DNA of 64,000 bases from Carya illinoinensis (GCF_018687715.1 NC_056759.1:33446385-33510384), one strand, 5' to 3'. Shown: positions 39,701 to 52,180, numbered from the stretch's first letter. Numbers and translations are program-made. Notes: generated from the sequence alone by a model not told the origin.

Positions 39701-42532
39701 GTTGTCCCCCCCCCCCCTCCTCAAAAGAAAAAAAAAAAAGAAAGAAAAAAGAGAAAAAGGGTTTTTGTTGCCAGTTTATAAAAGAAACATAACACATTCA
39801 GGTGGATTAATCTCTGCTTCTTGCCAACCATTGTATAGATAGGTTGCACACAAGGTGATAAATTTAAGAAAATAGATATTCAGGTGAATTATCATAAGCA
39901 AAATAGATGAGGAGTTGCATTATTAGCCCATAATTCAATCGTCATCTACCCATCAATTGGCGATGTTTCAATCTAGCTAATATTATATTTATTTTATTGA
40001 TAAAATACTTGATACGCCGCCAAGTGATGGGTAGATGATTCTAGAATCCCCCCCTTCACTTTTCTCATCATACATGGTTCGTAATTCTGTTATTATTTTC
40101 AAATGAATTAGACATGAAGCACATAGAGAACATGTAGCATTATTATCAAATTGTGATATTGGTAGCATAGTCTTATTTTCTCGGGATTTTTATGTCTGTT
40201 GGCAGGAAAATGAACGGCTAGTCCCTGCGAGGGCATCTGCATCTGTGGAGGAAATAGAAAGCAAACATGTGAAAGCTGGAAGTAGAATAGGACAAGAAGG
40301 AGTTGATGGTTCTCGGGTAGATGCAATTCAGAATTCTAGAGTGGACATTGTTAAGGTTTATGATGAACTCCTTGCTTAACTGAATGCTTCTTTATATGCT
40401 TACTTTTAATTTAGGTGCTCAGTCATGTGTATCAGTACTGCATATTGTTGGTCTGCCAGGGGTGCAACTGTGCAAGTGTTCCATAGAATAGTTGGACAAT
40501 TTTCCTGTTGAGGTAGTCTTTGTTTACAGCTAGCAACGGGCTAAGGCCCTGAAGAGGAGATACATCTTGAGCTTGTTTTTCCCTACTAATTTGCTTCATA
40601 GGTCCACTGTGTTTTCATTATTGAATGATGTACTGACTCTTAATTTCAGAAAGAGAAATGCTTGGGATCCCGAATTTGGGACCCCAAAAGTCTACTGAAT
40701 GTTTTTTTTTTTAAATTAGTGATTAAGTAAACTTTTTTAAGTGATGAAATTTTTAAAAAAAATTTATTTAAGAATATTAAGAAAATGAATGAAAAAAAAA
40801 AAAACACTACATTCGGTGGGTATTTAGTGGGGAGTCTTCGGTGACTCTAGCACCACTCTTTCAGAAACCCTTTGGAAATTTCTAGTCAAAGAATCACTTA
40901 TATATATACATACACATATATGTATAAGTTATTCTTTGACTAGGATTTTCATGGCTGGTTTGAGGGATCCATGGTCCTTGACTAGAGAAATGATATTGAG
41001 TCTAAAGGCTATAAGATGTTTGCTTGTAGCAAAGTGTGTTAATAACCTGAAGTATGTTCTCTTTTGATTCTTTCTTCTCTATTTGCTTCTCAGCCCAAGT
41101 CCCATTTTCTTCTGAACAGGCACGAGCTCCTTTATTCATGCTCTATTTTGGAAGTTCTTTTCAGTGTTATCAGTGATTTCTGTTCTCTTCCTTTCTTTTC
41201 TTTCAGTTTGACACTGCTCGTTTGATCATTTTCTCAGAAAAATCAACGAACTGGAACCCAAGACCTGAATAAGTCAGTGCAAGAGATCGCTTCTCAAGCA
41301 GCTTCTCGAGCTATGGCTGAAGCTGCAAAAAATATCACAACACCAAATTCAGCTTATCAATTCGAGGTTTCTTGGCGGGGACTCTCGGGTGACCATGCAT
41401 TACAGGCCCGTTTGTTAAAGGTGAGATATTATTTTTGAGATTTAATATTAGAGAGATTTATGTTTTTGATACCCCATTTAATATGCCTATAGCAATATGA
41501 AAATTTATGTTCATCTGGCTGCACCATCCCTCCTTATGGAAAGTACCTAACTTTATAGTGGCTTTCTTTTTGAGTCCCCAAAAGTAAACCAGCTGATGGA
41601 TGGATTGGTAGCCTCTGCTGGCCTGAAATTTTCATGCTAGGGGCTGTTCTGTGAATTTTTGATTCATATGTAGTCTTAATTAATCAACCAATTCACTTTA
41701 CCCTTTTAATTTGAGTTGGTACTCATGCTAATGTTCTTTTATGCTATTACACAATTTTCAGTTGATTCAATGATGTTGCCACTAATCATTGTTCCTCTTC
41801 TTTTTTTTTTTTTTTATTAGGCTGTATCGCCAACTACATTACCTCAGATATTCAAAAATGCGTTGTCAGCTTACCTACTAATGGACATTATTAAGTGTGT
41901 TGCCACCTTTTTCACGTATGTACACATCTCTGGATGTCTTTCTCAAGTGCATATAACTTTCTGCCAGTGCTCCACATGGTGCTTAATTCCCTTGCACTTG
42001 ACATTTTTGGCAGTGAAGAAATGGATCTGGCTGTCAAATATGTTGAAAAGTTAACCAAAGTTTCAAGATTTGACTTGCTCGTCATGTGCCTTTCATCTTC
42101 AGACAGGGATGGTAAGTACACGTGACTAAATTGCTTCAGTTTTTACAAACATGTGCCCATCATTTACACAATGCTTTCCTAGCTTTCGGTGATAAGAACT
42201 TCCTGTGGCTTGTGGATATTTGGCTTCTCATTTCGTTGATCCACAATATTGCCACATCCATGTAAATTAGTCTTGCTACCTGGCATTGCACAAGCTACAT
42301 GCAGAGACTTAAATTAGCGTGATACCTATTGATGTTGGTTGTTTTACATTTCAGTATTTAAACCATTTTATAAAGCTAATCGGATTAAGTACATTATGCT
42401 TCTAATGCCCTGATCATCTGGTGAACAGATCTCCATAAGATTTGGGATGAAGTATTTTGTAGCAAGGCAACACCAATTGAGTATGCAGAGATACTTGACA
42501 ACCTTCGTTCAAAATACCATCTTAAGCGGTGA
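36782..42532 (+). CDS. RPAP3/TPR5-like tetratricopeptide HSP90 co-chaperone
   Basis: Twelve exons give a complete 460-residue protein: 36782-36823, 37174-37272, 38118-38243, 38345-38469, 38757-38878, 38991-39073, 39297-39452, 40206-40355, 41238-41420, 41821-41915, 42014-42111 and 42429-42532. Three TPR motifs fill about residues 90-205 (GNELFKQKKFKEAIECYSRS, AVAYANRAMAYLKI, EAENDCTEALNLD, IKAYSRRATARKEL), the clamp that binds HSP90/HSP70 tails. A variable linker leads to an RPAP3_C domain from about residue 340 (YQFEVSWRGL, then LPQIFKNALSAYLL and ending LDNLRSKYHLKR). The architecture is that of RPAP3, the R2TP-complex TPR subunit, and of plant TPR5 (At1g56440-like). The intron after exon 4 uses a GC donor (AG/GCAAGT). 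The other introns are GT-AG. The gene is intact. Confidence 0.9.
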
Positions 42533-42959
42533 CAGACAAGTCCCGAAAGGGTTCTTAGAGATGGGGTTCGAGCTATCTGAGTTTTTTTCTTATCCTAAGC
42601 AATCATTGCACACGACTTTCTGGTCTTAATCTACTGGCTAGACCTGTACAAAAACAACCTACTAATGAGTTAAATATGTTCTTTGGCATCTTGTTCTTCT
42701 ATAGGATCCCTTCAGGTCAAATATATGATCCAGGGTTATGAGTTTGTGCACGTGTGTCTATATATAAATACATGATCTTGATGCTTGATGTTATAACAAG
42801 CCTCTAAATTTTGATATTGTCTTTCATTCAGCCTCCATTATGTTATGGAGTAATACAATCATTATCCCAGGAAACATGTAGAGGGATCCAAAGTATGCTG
42901 ACTATTGTGGTCTTTGACACATTCAATGAATCAATTGATTATAATTTGAAGGTTCTTGA

Positions 42960-43321
42960 TATCAAAGGAAACTAGGGTTTTCTTTTCTTGTGGCAGTCTC
43001 CTAATAGGATATGTTTTCTAATAGTTATCTTGTATTTAAATTCAACTTGTACAGATTTAGATAGGATAAAATCAGATTAGTTTAGATAGAGATAAAGATT
43101 TAGTTTGTTGAGATTAGATAGAGATAAAGATGTAGTTTGTTGAAACTACATCTTTATCTCTATCTAATCTCAACAAACTAAATCTTTATCTCTATCTAAA
43201 CTAATCTGATTTTATCCTATCTAAATCTGTACAAGTTGAATTTAAATACAAGATAACTATTAGAAAACATATCCTATTAGGAGACTGCCACAAGAAAAGA
43301 AAACCCTAGTTTCCTTTGATA
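42960..43321. repeat. Perfect palindrome, 179-bp arms, 4-bp loop
   Basis: Left arm 42960-43138 and right arm 43143-43321 are exact reverse complements around GTTG at 43139-43142. The outer ends read TATCAAAGGAAACTAGGG and its complement. The right arm directly abuts the purine-rich TTGAGGGAGGG (minus strand) that follows the copia RNase H stop, where a 3' LTR should begin. The arms are therefore probably copia LTR sequence duplicated head to head. Each arm also holds an internal duplicate of AGATAGAGATAAAGAT. The transcript of either strand would form a near-perfect hairpin of 362 nt. Confidence 0.9.
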
Positions 43322-43328
43322 CCCTCCC

Positions 43329-45010
43329 TCAAATTGATGCTAGTGAGTCAACTAGCAGCAATTTGCTAACTAGATATTGATGTTGTTGTTGAGTTAAAGC
43401 TTTGGTGAAGATATCAGCTACTTGGTGTTCAGTTGGCACATGAGGGAGAATGATAGCTTTAGACTCATAGGCATCTCGGATATAGTGACAATCAACCTCA
43501 ATGTGCTTCGTATGTTCATGAAAAACTGGATTGGCTACAATTTGAATGGCACTTGTATTATCACCATGAAGAGGTGTGGGATGTGTTTGTGCAAACCCGA
43601 GTTCTGAAAGAATACCACGCAACCACATGATTTCTAAACATGCGGCAGACATTGCCCTATATTCAGCTTCTGTAGATGACTTAGATACACAATCTTGCTT
43701 CTTACACTTCCAAGAGATAAGCGAATCTTCAAGGAAGACACACCATCCAGTAGTAGAACGTCGAGAGTCTGGACAGCCAGCCCAATCTGCATCACTATAG
43801 ACAGTCAAGTGAAGAGAAGAACCCTTAGGAAAAAATAGTCCACGATTAGGAGTCCCAAGTAGATAACGAATAATCCGACGAACAGCTACCAAATGGAGAT
43901 GTCGAGGTGAATCCATGAACTTACTAACAGTGTGGACAGCATAAGAGATATCAGGGCGCGTGATGGTGAGATAAATCAAGCTACCAACTAACTTACGATA
44001 TAAGGTAGGATCTGGGAGTAGTTCGCCTTCATCTTTTCTATACTTAACATTCACCTTCAGAGGAGTATCAACTGGAGTAGTATCTTCCAATCTTTAGTAC
44101 TTGTTTTGACAGCATGACAAGAAATAAAAGAACTAGACTCAAGAAAAGCTGTACTAGGATTTATTGGAAATAGCCGACCCTCCTTAGGACCCCTCGCAAT
44201 CATCCTCCCGGACACTCGATCCTGTACAACACAACCAGAAGATGAAAAAGAGACATTACAATCATTTTCAACAAGTTGTCCAACTGAAAGTAAATTGGAG
44301 GAAAGGTTAGGAGAAACCAAAACATTTCGAATGATAGTAGACACATCACCCACGGCAGAAATTGGTAGTGAACTACCACTTGCCGTGTGTATTTTGAGAG
44401 GACCATTATAGGACCGAAGATTATGTAAGGAAGTGGAAGTATTAGTCATATGATTTGAGGCACCATAATCTATAAGCCATGAATTAGGGGATGATTTTGT
44501 TTTACCTGAGAGGCCTAAAGCGGAAAAGGCAGAAATAATCATTTGTTGTACCATATCAGGAGTAAGAGTAGTAGAATTGGAACCAGCAGGCACTGAAACA
44601 TGAGTGGCAGCAGCAGGAGCTGTAGAAGAGGATGCACCTGATGAATCAACCAAAGTGGAATAGGCACGTTCTTGCTTTCGAGGTGGTCGGATTGGACAAT
44701 CCTTGATAATATGTCCAGATTTTTTGCAATAATTGCAAAATTTCTTCGGACAATGGGTGGCAATGTGACCAAAACCCTTGCAACTATAGCATTGTGTAGT
44801 GCTATAGTCTCGGCCTTTTGATTTCCCTTGTGCTGTAAATGCCACTTGAGCTGGAGGAGCCAGCTGCTGTTCCATTTTACTCCGAGTAAATAACCGTTGC
44901 TCCTCCCGAAGTAAATCACCCAAACAATCATCGAGAGAAGGAACTGGATCTCTATTCATTAATTGAGAACGAACAAATTCAAAATCTGGACGTAGTTTCA
45001 TAAGAAACTG
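43329..45010 (-). pseudogene. Ty1/copia retrotransposon with internal deletion
   Basis: Read on the minus strand from 45010 down: the end of Gag (LMKLRPDFEFVRSQLMNRDP), two zinc knuckles (CYSCKGFGHIATHCPKKF and CNYCKKSGHIIKDCP) and a protease region (SWLIDYGASNHMTN) in which the usual DSGAS active site reads DYGAS. Near 44060-44090 the frame breaks and jumps to the very end of reverse transcriptase and RNase H (LYRKLVGSLIYLTITRPDIS, VYSDADWAGCPDSRRSTTGW, STEAEYRAM). Integrase and most of reverse transcriptase are therefore deleted. A polypurine tract GAGGGAGGG follows the stop. No 5' LTR was found. It is a dead fragment, tail to tail with the RPAP3-like gene. Confidence 0.85.
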
Positions 45011-45574
45011 ATCCCTCCTATATAATGAGAAGGAAGCACCTCAAATGGATTATTCAGCCAAATCTGACACTTGAAGGGCGTAGAACATAAATTGCTTTTG
45101 TGGTTAGTGTGGACCATATTGTCCAACCTCAGTTCAGTTGGATTACAGGTGGACAAATTCAGACAATGGGAGAGGTACCTATTTTCAGTAACATTATATT
45201 CTGGCATGCCCCATCGACAGGTCCAATTAGCTAGTTGAGTGACACGCTAAACATACTGTTGTAAAAGTTCTCTACATCAATTTACATTGAAAAAAGAAAT
45301 ATTGATATTTTAACCATTTTAATGAACATTATAGACTACACAATAAGTGGTGTTATTTGTATGAATAATGCTAAATATGATTTTAGAGTATGCAAGTTTT
45401 ATTCACTTTTCACTTCATTTGAAAAAGAGAGGTTCACTATGAAAATATAGATTGTATTGTATATTTATCTATTTTTTTAAAAGAGAGTGTGCGAAGTTTG
45501 TTCTAAAACTATAAATATCATTTTGTTTAACTAATTATGTATCATTTTAATATACTTTTCTCTTATTTATTTAT

Positions 45575-45740
45575 GAGAAATGATAGTTGAAATGATGATT
45601 GTGTAAATGTCGTATAATTATTTAAAAAAAAAATATGAGATATACATAAAAAAAAATTTAATTTTTTAATAATAGATTCTATTTTTTTTAAAACGACTGT
45701 ATTATATTTACACATTTCACGATTATATATAGAATTACTC
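45575..45740. repeat. MITE-like element, family B (diverged)
   Basis: It starts GAGAAATGATAGTTGAAATG and ends CACGATTATATATAGAATTA, the reverse layout of 5051-5220 and 16684-16857. The middle is A/T-rich with TTTAATAATAGATTC, matching the TGTTAAAAA-type core of the other copies in complement. Confidence 0.4.
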
Positions 45741-46265
45741 TTTATTCATATTGTCCAATGGTGCTACTCGGATTATCCAAGAGTTTTAAACATCACCACC
45801 AACAAAATTGTCGAGAGTAATGTTTGGCAGCTGGTGTCTTTTACTATACTAATCTTTTACTCTATTTTTTTAGTGTATTGTAAACCTTTTAAGTTGTGAT
45901 CAGATCAACATCAGAGATGGCTCACATTTCTTTGGACATGCTGCTTTCCAACAACTCAGAGTTCCTTGAGCCATAGTTGTTTACCAACTTAATTGGCCAC
46001 CAAAATTCTATACAAAACAAAAGAAAATAAATTAAATATAGAGTTGCATGTGACTTCCTTAACATGCAAAGGCCAAGTTGAGGTTAGTAGGACAAGATTT
46101 AGGAGTTGTTTTCACAAAGATAGGTATAGGATATATGGCCCTTGAGATCAATCATGATACCGCCATTCCAATCCACCTAAGCTTACCAAATATAATGATG
46201 ATGATGATAATTGTGAATATTGTTGATTGGTGACATGAATTGTCATGTGCTGCACAGGTAAGTGC

Positions 46266-46970
46266 CTTACTGATGAATAATGATGGTGTTGGTTATTGTT
46301 GCGTAATTTCCTCATTAAGGTGGTCCTAGTCTTTACATTATTGAACCACACTGAATAAAGGAATTCGAATATAGAGACTCGGTCATATCTTTCAGACGGG
46401 AAATGTCATCATACTCTTAGGCCATGAAAATTTGTATTTTTTAATGTAAGTGAGGGGGGTTTCGAACTTATGACATGCCATCAAGCTGTCAGGCTCTTAG
46501 TTTGATCATCTTGTTATACTTTTAGTTTTCTTGAAAAACCATTTGTCTTCTCTAAAGTGGTTCACTTTATTTATCAAGTATAGGTAATTGTCCTTAAATA
46601 AATAAAATGGTTAATACTTGCTATTTTTTTATAGATGAAATAATGAGGATAGTTCAAAGGTTGTAGGAGTAATAAGTAAGGGTCTCTAATATTGTCTATA
46701 TAAAGGAGCTTGTATTTTCTATTAGACTCACTCATAAAGTTTTAAGGCAAAAGACTAGAAGTTTCTTATTTATAAAAAATCTCTACTCTCTTTTGTAGGC
46801 TTTCCGGTTCGAACCCAAAATGCCCTACTAATGAATAATGATGGTATTGGTTATTGTTGCTTAATTTCCCCACATTAAGGTGGTCCTAGTCTTTACATTA
46901 TTGAACTACAGTGAATAAAGGAGTACGAATTTAGAGACTTTGGTCATATCTTTCACACGGGAATGAACTA
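46266..46970. repeat. Pair of diverged direct repeats, about 145 bp each
   Basis: 46266-46410 and 46827-46970 share GATGAATAATGATGGT, TTGGTTATTGTTGC, AAGGTGGTCCTAGTCTTTAC and GTCATATCTTTCA, with scattered substitutions. The spacing is about 560 bp. There is no coding potential. They could be ends of one degraded element or a segmental duplication. Confidence 0.75.
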
Positions 46971-48689
46971 AATGACATCATACCGTTGGACCATGAAAAT
47001 ATGCTATATCATATGTCCTTATCATCTCACCTATACTCTCTTCAAAATATTTACATACAACTAGTCCTTTACATAATATTAATTTAAATGAGGGATATTT
47101 TTGTAAAATAACTATCTAAATATTATAAATTTAAATCATAATTATATAAAATATTATAAAAAAAAAATCGTATGTGTATCATTACATAATATTCTAATTC
47201 CATAGGATATGCAATAGTTCTTATCAGTAATAGTATTCTTCATGATATGCAATAATTCTTATTATTAACCACAACATTCGACTTGATATGTTAGTCGTGT
47301 GATCTGATTTTTTTCCAGCTTTATCGTTTTCTCTCTCCCGATAAGTTTTTATTTTTTTTTTGCTTTCAGAGACCCACTCATCCCAGCTTCTCTGTCCACA
47401 TAAAAGAGCAGCTTTGATTCCTCCCTCACTCATCCTTTTCGACCAACATTGAAAATGTATATCAATTTTTATTTTTAGTTTTTTCTTAATTTTCTGTTTA
47501 TAGCACCAAGATGCACTAATTTGCCACTTAGTAGCCTCCCACGATCACCACGCATCCCACTACGAGATTCTCCCACCACTAATCTATTGGATGGTAGAAG
47601 AAAATTGATCAAATGAGTGGTGCATGTGTCTGTCGCGCCGCTCACATGCGTCGTCGTGCCACAAGGAGTCTGCTACTACCATGCGGCACCATCTGGGTTA
47701 GAGGCTTTGAATTTCTTAGATCTAATTTTTACGTTCTTTTCAAGAGAGGTGCTTGTGCTACATGCACCTCCATCATCAGTGACAGTCTTATACTAGCGTA
47801 TCGATCCATATTCTGGTTGCTACTTTCCTATATTTTCATTTTTCTTAACTAAAAATTAAGATAAAGTAGTTGTAAAGTCTCATACAACCAGTCCAAACTA
47901 GCAAATTGTAGCACACAACAATTTAATGCAACTTTTAATCATAATTTTATAGTTTGTTTATCAAACTATATAAAAACTGTTTCAAGTAACTTTTCCTTAG
48001 TAAGAAATGGGTTGGAACCAAAATTTTGACTTCAGATCATTTTTTTCTATTTCTCTTGTATTATATTTACTTATTTTGAAATGATTGTTAAGGATTTTCA
48101 CTCTATTAAATTTAATATCTTGTAATCATTTTAGTTTATCTATGAAATATTTGCTTAGAAAAAAAAAATGTGATGCGTGTGAGACGAAAGGTTGTACTTG
48201 TGTCTAAAAAGCTTGTAGAAGAAGTATTTATGATGTCAGTGGACTTGTGAGATCAATCATCACTTTATAGGGCATTTCATGACCAGGAGTTAAAACAAAA
48301 ATAAGATGAACTCTATGTTTTGTGGGAATTAAAAATAAATTATTACAACTTGATTAGGATGGAAAACCATTGCATTGAAAGCTTAGCACTCTCAAGTCTC
48401 AATGGTTTCTTTTATCTTATTTTTTAAAATATATCACTAAAATTTATTTTCTATTTTATTTTACATATTATTTTTTACAATATATTATGTATTAGTTTAT
48501 CTATTTTTTCTTTATATTATTTAATATATTTTATTTATTTCAAATATTTTCTTTAACTTTCAAGTGTATCCTCATATATTTTGATATTTACAATATCTCC
48601 CATAAATGATTTGTTCTAAAATTTAATTGTAATATTTGTTTAACATGTGGAGAATTTTTTTTTTAAGAAACCTCCTTTGTATTACTTAT

Positions 48690-49060
48690 GAATTAACCGT
48701 ATACAAACATTCTTGTGTAACAACTTTTTGAACTTCTGGTGGACAATATTTCATCCATATTTGTTCCTCTATGAAAGAAAAAGAAATTTTAACAAGCAAA
48801 TGTGCAACTTGATTACATTCTCTAAAAGCATGCTGAACTGCCCACCTTTGTTTGTTCTTGAGCACTCACTTCATATCTTCTACCATTTGATGACACTATT
48901 TTTAGCTTTTCTTCTCACTATTTATAGCCTTCACAACAATTAAAGCATGTCTTTCAAAAATTATGTTCTCAAAATTAAGTTTTGCACGTAACTTATAACT
49001 CTCCTTAAGGCCCGGAACTCAGCTACAACTACAACATGCGGAGAATTAAGTCGTTGGGAT
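48690..49060 (-). pseudogene. RNase H-like (RVT_3) domain relic
   Basis: In shifting minus-strand frames the translation gives VVVAEFRALRR, then LNFENIIFERHALIVVKAIN, then AVQHAFRECNQVAHLLVK and EEQIWMKYCPPEVQKVV. These are the hallmark blocks of the plant RNase H-like domain found at LINE ORF2 ends and in many degenerate plant copies (the AEFxAL, FExD and HxxREcNxxAHxLAK positions). At least two frameshifts and several stops interrupt it. The aspartate expected after FE is Arg here. It is a decayed retroelement fragment and was too broken to appear as a long open frame. Confidence 0.65.
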
Positions 49061-49208
49061 TAAATAAAAATATGTGACATAGTCAAGAAAAGCAAGATAT
49101 ATCAAATATTTCACTAGCTCACGTTGACGTCATGAGAGAAAAAATCAGACTTCAATGCTTGAAATAAGTATTAAGTTTGGGACAAACTGCTTTTCATAAA
49201 TTAAGAGG

Positions 49209-49379
49209 TGGTTTAGATTGAGAAATTATTTAATTTTATTTAATTATTATAATTTTTATAAATTTTTACATGATATATAATAAATAATTAAATTTTTTTT
49301 AAATTTTAATTCAATTTTTTTAAATTAATTTTAAATTTTGATATAAAATTATTTTATCTCATATTACTGTTCAAACAAC
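49209..49379. repeat. MITE-like element, family A
   Basis: It begins TGGTTTAGATTGAGAAATT and ends TCATATTACTGTTCAAACAA, with an ATTATAATTTTTATAAATTT core. It is about 170 bp and noncoding. A related partial piece starts near 49600 (GGCCTGGTTTG, then GAGATAAAATAAGATAAAAT). Confidence 0.45.
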
Positions 49380-49749
49380 TCCTAATTAGAAGAATATGCA
49401 ATGGTACCAAACACAGAAAAACAGGGCGACGTGGGAGAGGGGGCTGAAATGCGATGGAAATGAAATAAGGGAAAAGCCGGCAGTGGGGAAAAGTAGCCAC
49501 GACGAGAGGGAAATGAACTTTAAAAAATTCATATACAACATTTTTTAACATTTGAGAGGAAACTGTATTTTACAATATTCAATTGAGCATGCATTTTAGG
49601 CCTGGTTTGTTTTAAAAAATGAGATAAAATAAGATAAAATTTTTTGAAATAAAATGAGATAAAATATGTGTTTATTTTTAGAGATGAGATGAGATTAGTT
49701 TGATTTTGTTATAGTTAGTAAAAATATTTGTAGTACTTTTTATAATATT

Positions 49750-50155
49750 TTATTTGTTTATTTATTTACCAATGGTGTAATTTTTTTTTTGCTGCTTTCT
49801 TTTTTTTTTTGTTTTTTTTGCTCATTTTGTTGTTTATTTATTTATCAATGTTGTAATTTTTTTTGGCTCTTTTTCTTCAACTTTTTTTTTTTTAATTTTT
49901 TACTGAGAGAAACCATTTGGTCATTTTTCTTTTGCTACTTCTTTTGTTTATTTATTTACTAATGGTGTAATTTTTATCTTTTTTTATTTAGAGAAACCAT
50001 TTGGTCAATTTTTTTGCTGCTTCATTTGTTTATTTATTTACCAATAGTGCATTTTTTTATTTTTTTATTTTTTATTTTTATACTGAGAGAAACAATTTAG
50101 TCAATTTTTTGTTTTGTTTTTCTTTGTTGTTTCATTTATTTATTTACCTTATGTG
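49750..50155. repeat. T-rich minisatellite, about five units
   Basis: Units carry TTTATTTATTTACCAATGGTG (variants at about 49757, 49834, 49945, 50030 and 50133), and three of them also carry GAGAAACCATTTGGTCA (about 49909, 49991, 50086). The unit length is about 80-110 bp. The region is noncoding, with unit boundaries blurred by T runs. Confidence 0.65.
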
Positions 50156-50159
50156 TGAA

Positions 50160-51340
50160 TATTTTTTCTTTTAATCAAATATTTTATTGTACGTTTGGTA
50201 CAACTTTTATTTTTTTTTGCAATGTGTATTCATGTCAATATATTGTTTATTTAAAATATATTATTAGAGGAAACAATATTAAAATAAGGTGAGATCCGAA
50301 AAGATGAAAACTTGAGAAGAAACTTGAGATTTTTTGAGTTAAAAACTGGTAAATTAAAATGTGTGTTTGTTTTTATAAAACTTTTGACAATACGAAAACT
50401 TTGAGAAGTTTTTAAAGTTTTAATTTTCAGTCTCTCCCCATTTTGAGAATAAAGTTTAAACCAGGCAATATTCAATTTTGGCGGTAGATAAACAGGGAGT
50501 TATGCTACAAATTATTATTAAATATATATATATATATATATTTTAATCTAACTATGTGAAATATAATATATTTATTATCATGATTTTTCTTTATTTTTTA
50601 TAAGAAAAATCCAAAAGGTTCATTGGTTATGCCATTTCATGATTGTAAGATAGGAATAGTATCATATTATAGTTTGTAGAAATTTTCCTGAATTTAAACA
50701 TCAGTTTATAAGGAAGGAGCATAGCTGTATTGTTTATTCTTTGATAACGGGCAAAGCATAAAAACTCTGTTAAAATTAGAAATTACGCCACCTGCCTTAT
50801 ATTCCTGTGTTTGGGATGCTTTTATATTTCAGGGTTGTGTTGATGATAAATTGAGTTGAATTGTGAAGTATTTTGTAAATTTTATTGAAATGAGTTTAAA
50901 TCTTTTTAAACTGAGATGAATTTAATTTTTTAAATTTGAAATGTATGAAATATATTTAGATGAATTTAATTTTTTTTTTATATAAAATTAAAAAGTAATG
51001 AATTATGTTAATAATTGATTTGAAATGAAATTATCTTCCGCTTAACTCATAAATGTTATTAATGAAACTTGGAAAATCCACATGAGGAAAAATGTGGGGC
51101 GGAATTTATTGCAAATCATTTTCGATGAGAAAGCCATTTGAGATGGGTGGAACTTGAGGAGGTTTGAGCCCTCAAAAAGAGTTCAAATTTGGTACTTCAA
51201 AAACCATGTCTGCCTTTTTTAAACATAGAGAGTGGCCTTCCAAAAGTTCTGAAGTTCTGACACAGACCCGTTAACCAAGCAATCGATCGTTCGTTGTTTA
51301 ATCACTTTTTTCAGGATATGTGAAACTGACACTCATCACG
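50160..51340. other. AT-rich intergenic stretch before the EFR3-like gene
   Basis: No gene is seen. An (AT)n tract lies near 50523-50541. A stretch near 50830-51050 with GTTGTGTTGATGATAAATTG and GAAATGAAATTATCTTCC resembles diverged MITE sequence. Confidence 0.35.
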
Positions 51341-52180
51341 TGATCTACCTTATGCTCTCTCCCATCTTCCTTTAATTTGTGTTGTTCCACGCGCCCTCTC
51401 TCTCTCTCTCTCTCTCTCTCTGTTGGAGTCTCTTGAGCCTTGACTCTTTGCTGTTCCTGTACCATCTTCTCGACGCTTTAATTCTCGCTCTCTCTGTTCT
51501 GAAAACCCTGCAAGAGGTGTGAGCTTCGCCCTCTTGATCTGCACTTCAGGGAAACGTAATAAGAGTAGTTCTTTGCTTTCTCTCTGTTTTTTTCCTTCTG
51601 ATGGGTATATGGATTTTGTTTCATCGAGCTTTTTCTTTTATTTTCTTTTTTCCTCGCTTTTGAGGCCTATATAGCTGGGTTTCTAATGTTGACTGGTTTT
51701 ATAACTCTTTTTGCTTCGCACTTGGCTCTGGGTACATTTGAAAATCTTCTGTATGCTTGTGTCTGGTTTGCATTTCTCATGTCTATTTCTTATGTCGCTT
51801 CAAATGTTTCGTTGGCCTTTTCTTTTGGGTTGGCGATTTTCCCTCCCTCTAGTTCATTTGTTTTATTTTTTCCGTTTGTTGTTTTTGGGCCGTTTGATGG
51901 AGGGTTTCGTAACTCATGTTTGTTCTTCGAAGCCTTCAATGGGGGCCAACCTTCTGTTTTCTTTTTCTCTCCTTCTGGGATTTTCCTTTTATCCTGTATC
52001 CCTACATTTTCCCCCGGAACGTGCTGTTTGTCTTTATTTTGTGTTCTGCTAAGCTCTTCTGCTGGCCTGGTGGATTCATCTTTGCTGCGCTTAGTTTTGG
52101 TTTCTTTGTTTTGGGTGCAAGTTCACCTGTTTGGTTGTGGTTTTCATTACTTTGTTCTTTTATCTAAAAACTTGCAGGAA
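51341..52180 (+). promoter_or_regulatory. 5' leader region of the EFR3-like gene, with leader intron
   Basis: A (CT)n tract at about 51398-51422 and C/T-rich sequence are typical of a plant 5' UTR. An acceptor TTGCAG ends at 52177, three bases before the ATG at 52181, so a leader intron covers much of 51550-52177. The exact donor was not decided (candidates near 51517 and 51555). The 233-codon frame across this intron is T-rich and not conserved-looking. Confidence 0.55.

Larger units (their letters stand above)
45241..48689. other. Intergenic, with one MITE and a direct duplication
   Basis: No gene is seen. It contains the family B MITE (45575-45740) and a diverged direct repeat (about 46266-46410 and 46827-46970). 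The GC-rich open frame at 47613-47852 has no recognisable domain. Confidence 0.4.

Noticed and set aside
46795..46815. GGTTCGAACCC, like a tRNA/SINE B box
   Set aside because: No matching A box, cloverleaf or A-tail is near it at the right spacing, so neither a tRNA gene nor a SINE can be supported.
47613..47852. 79-codon frame with a GC-rich start
   Set aside because: No family similarity, no splice partners and no promoter signal were seen.
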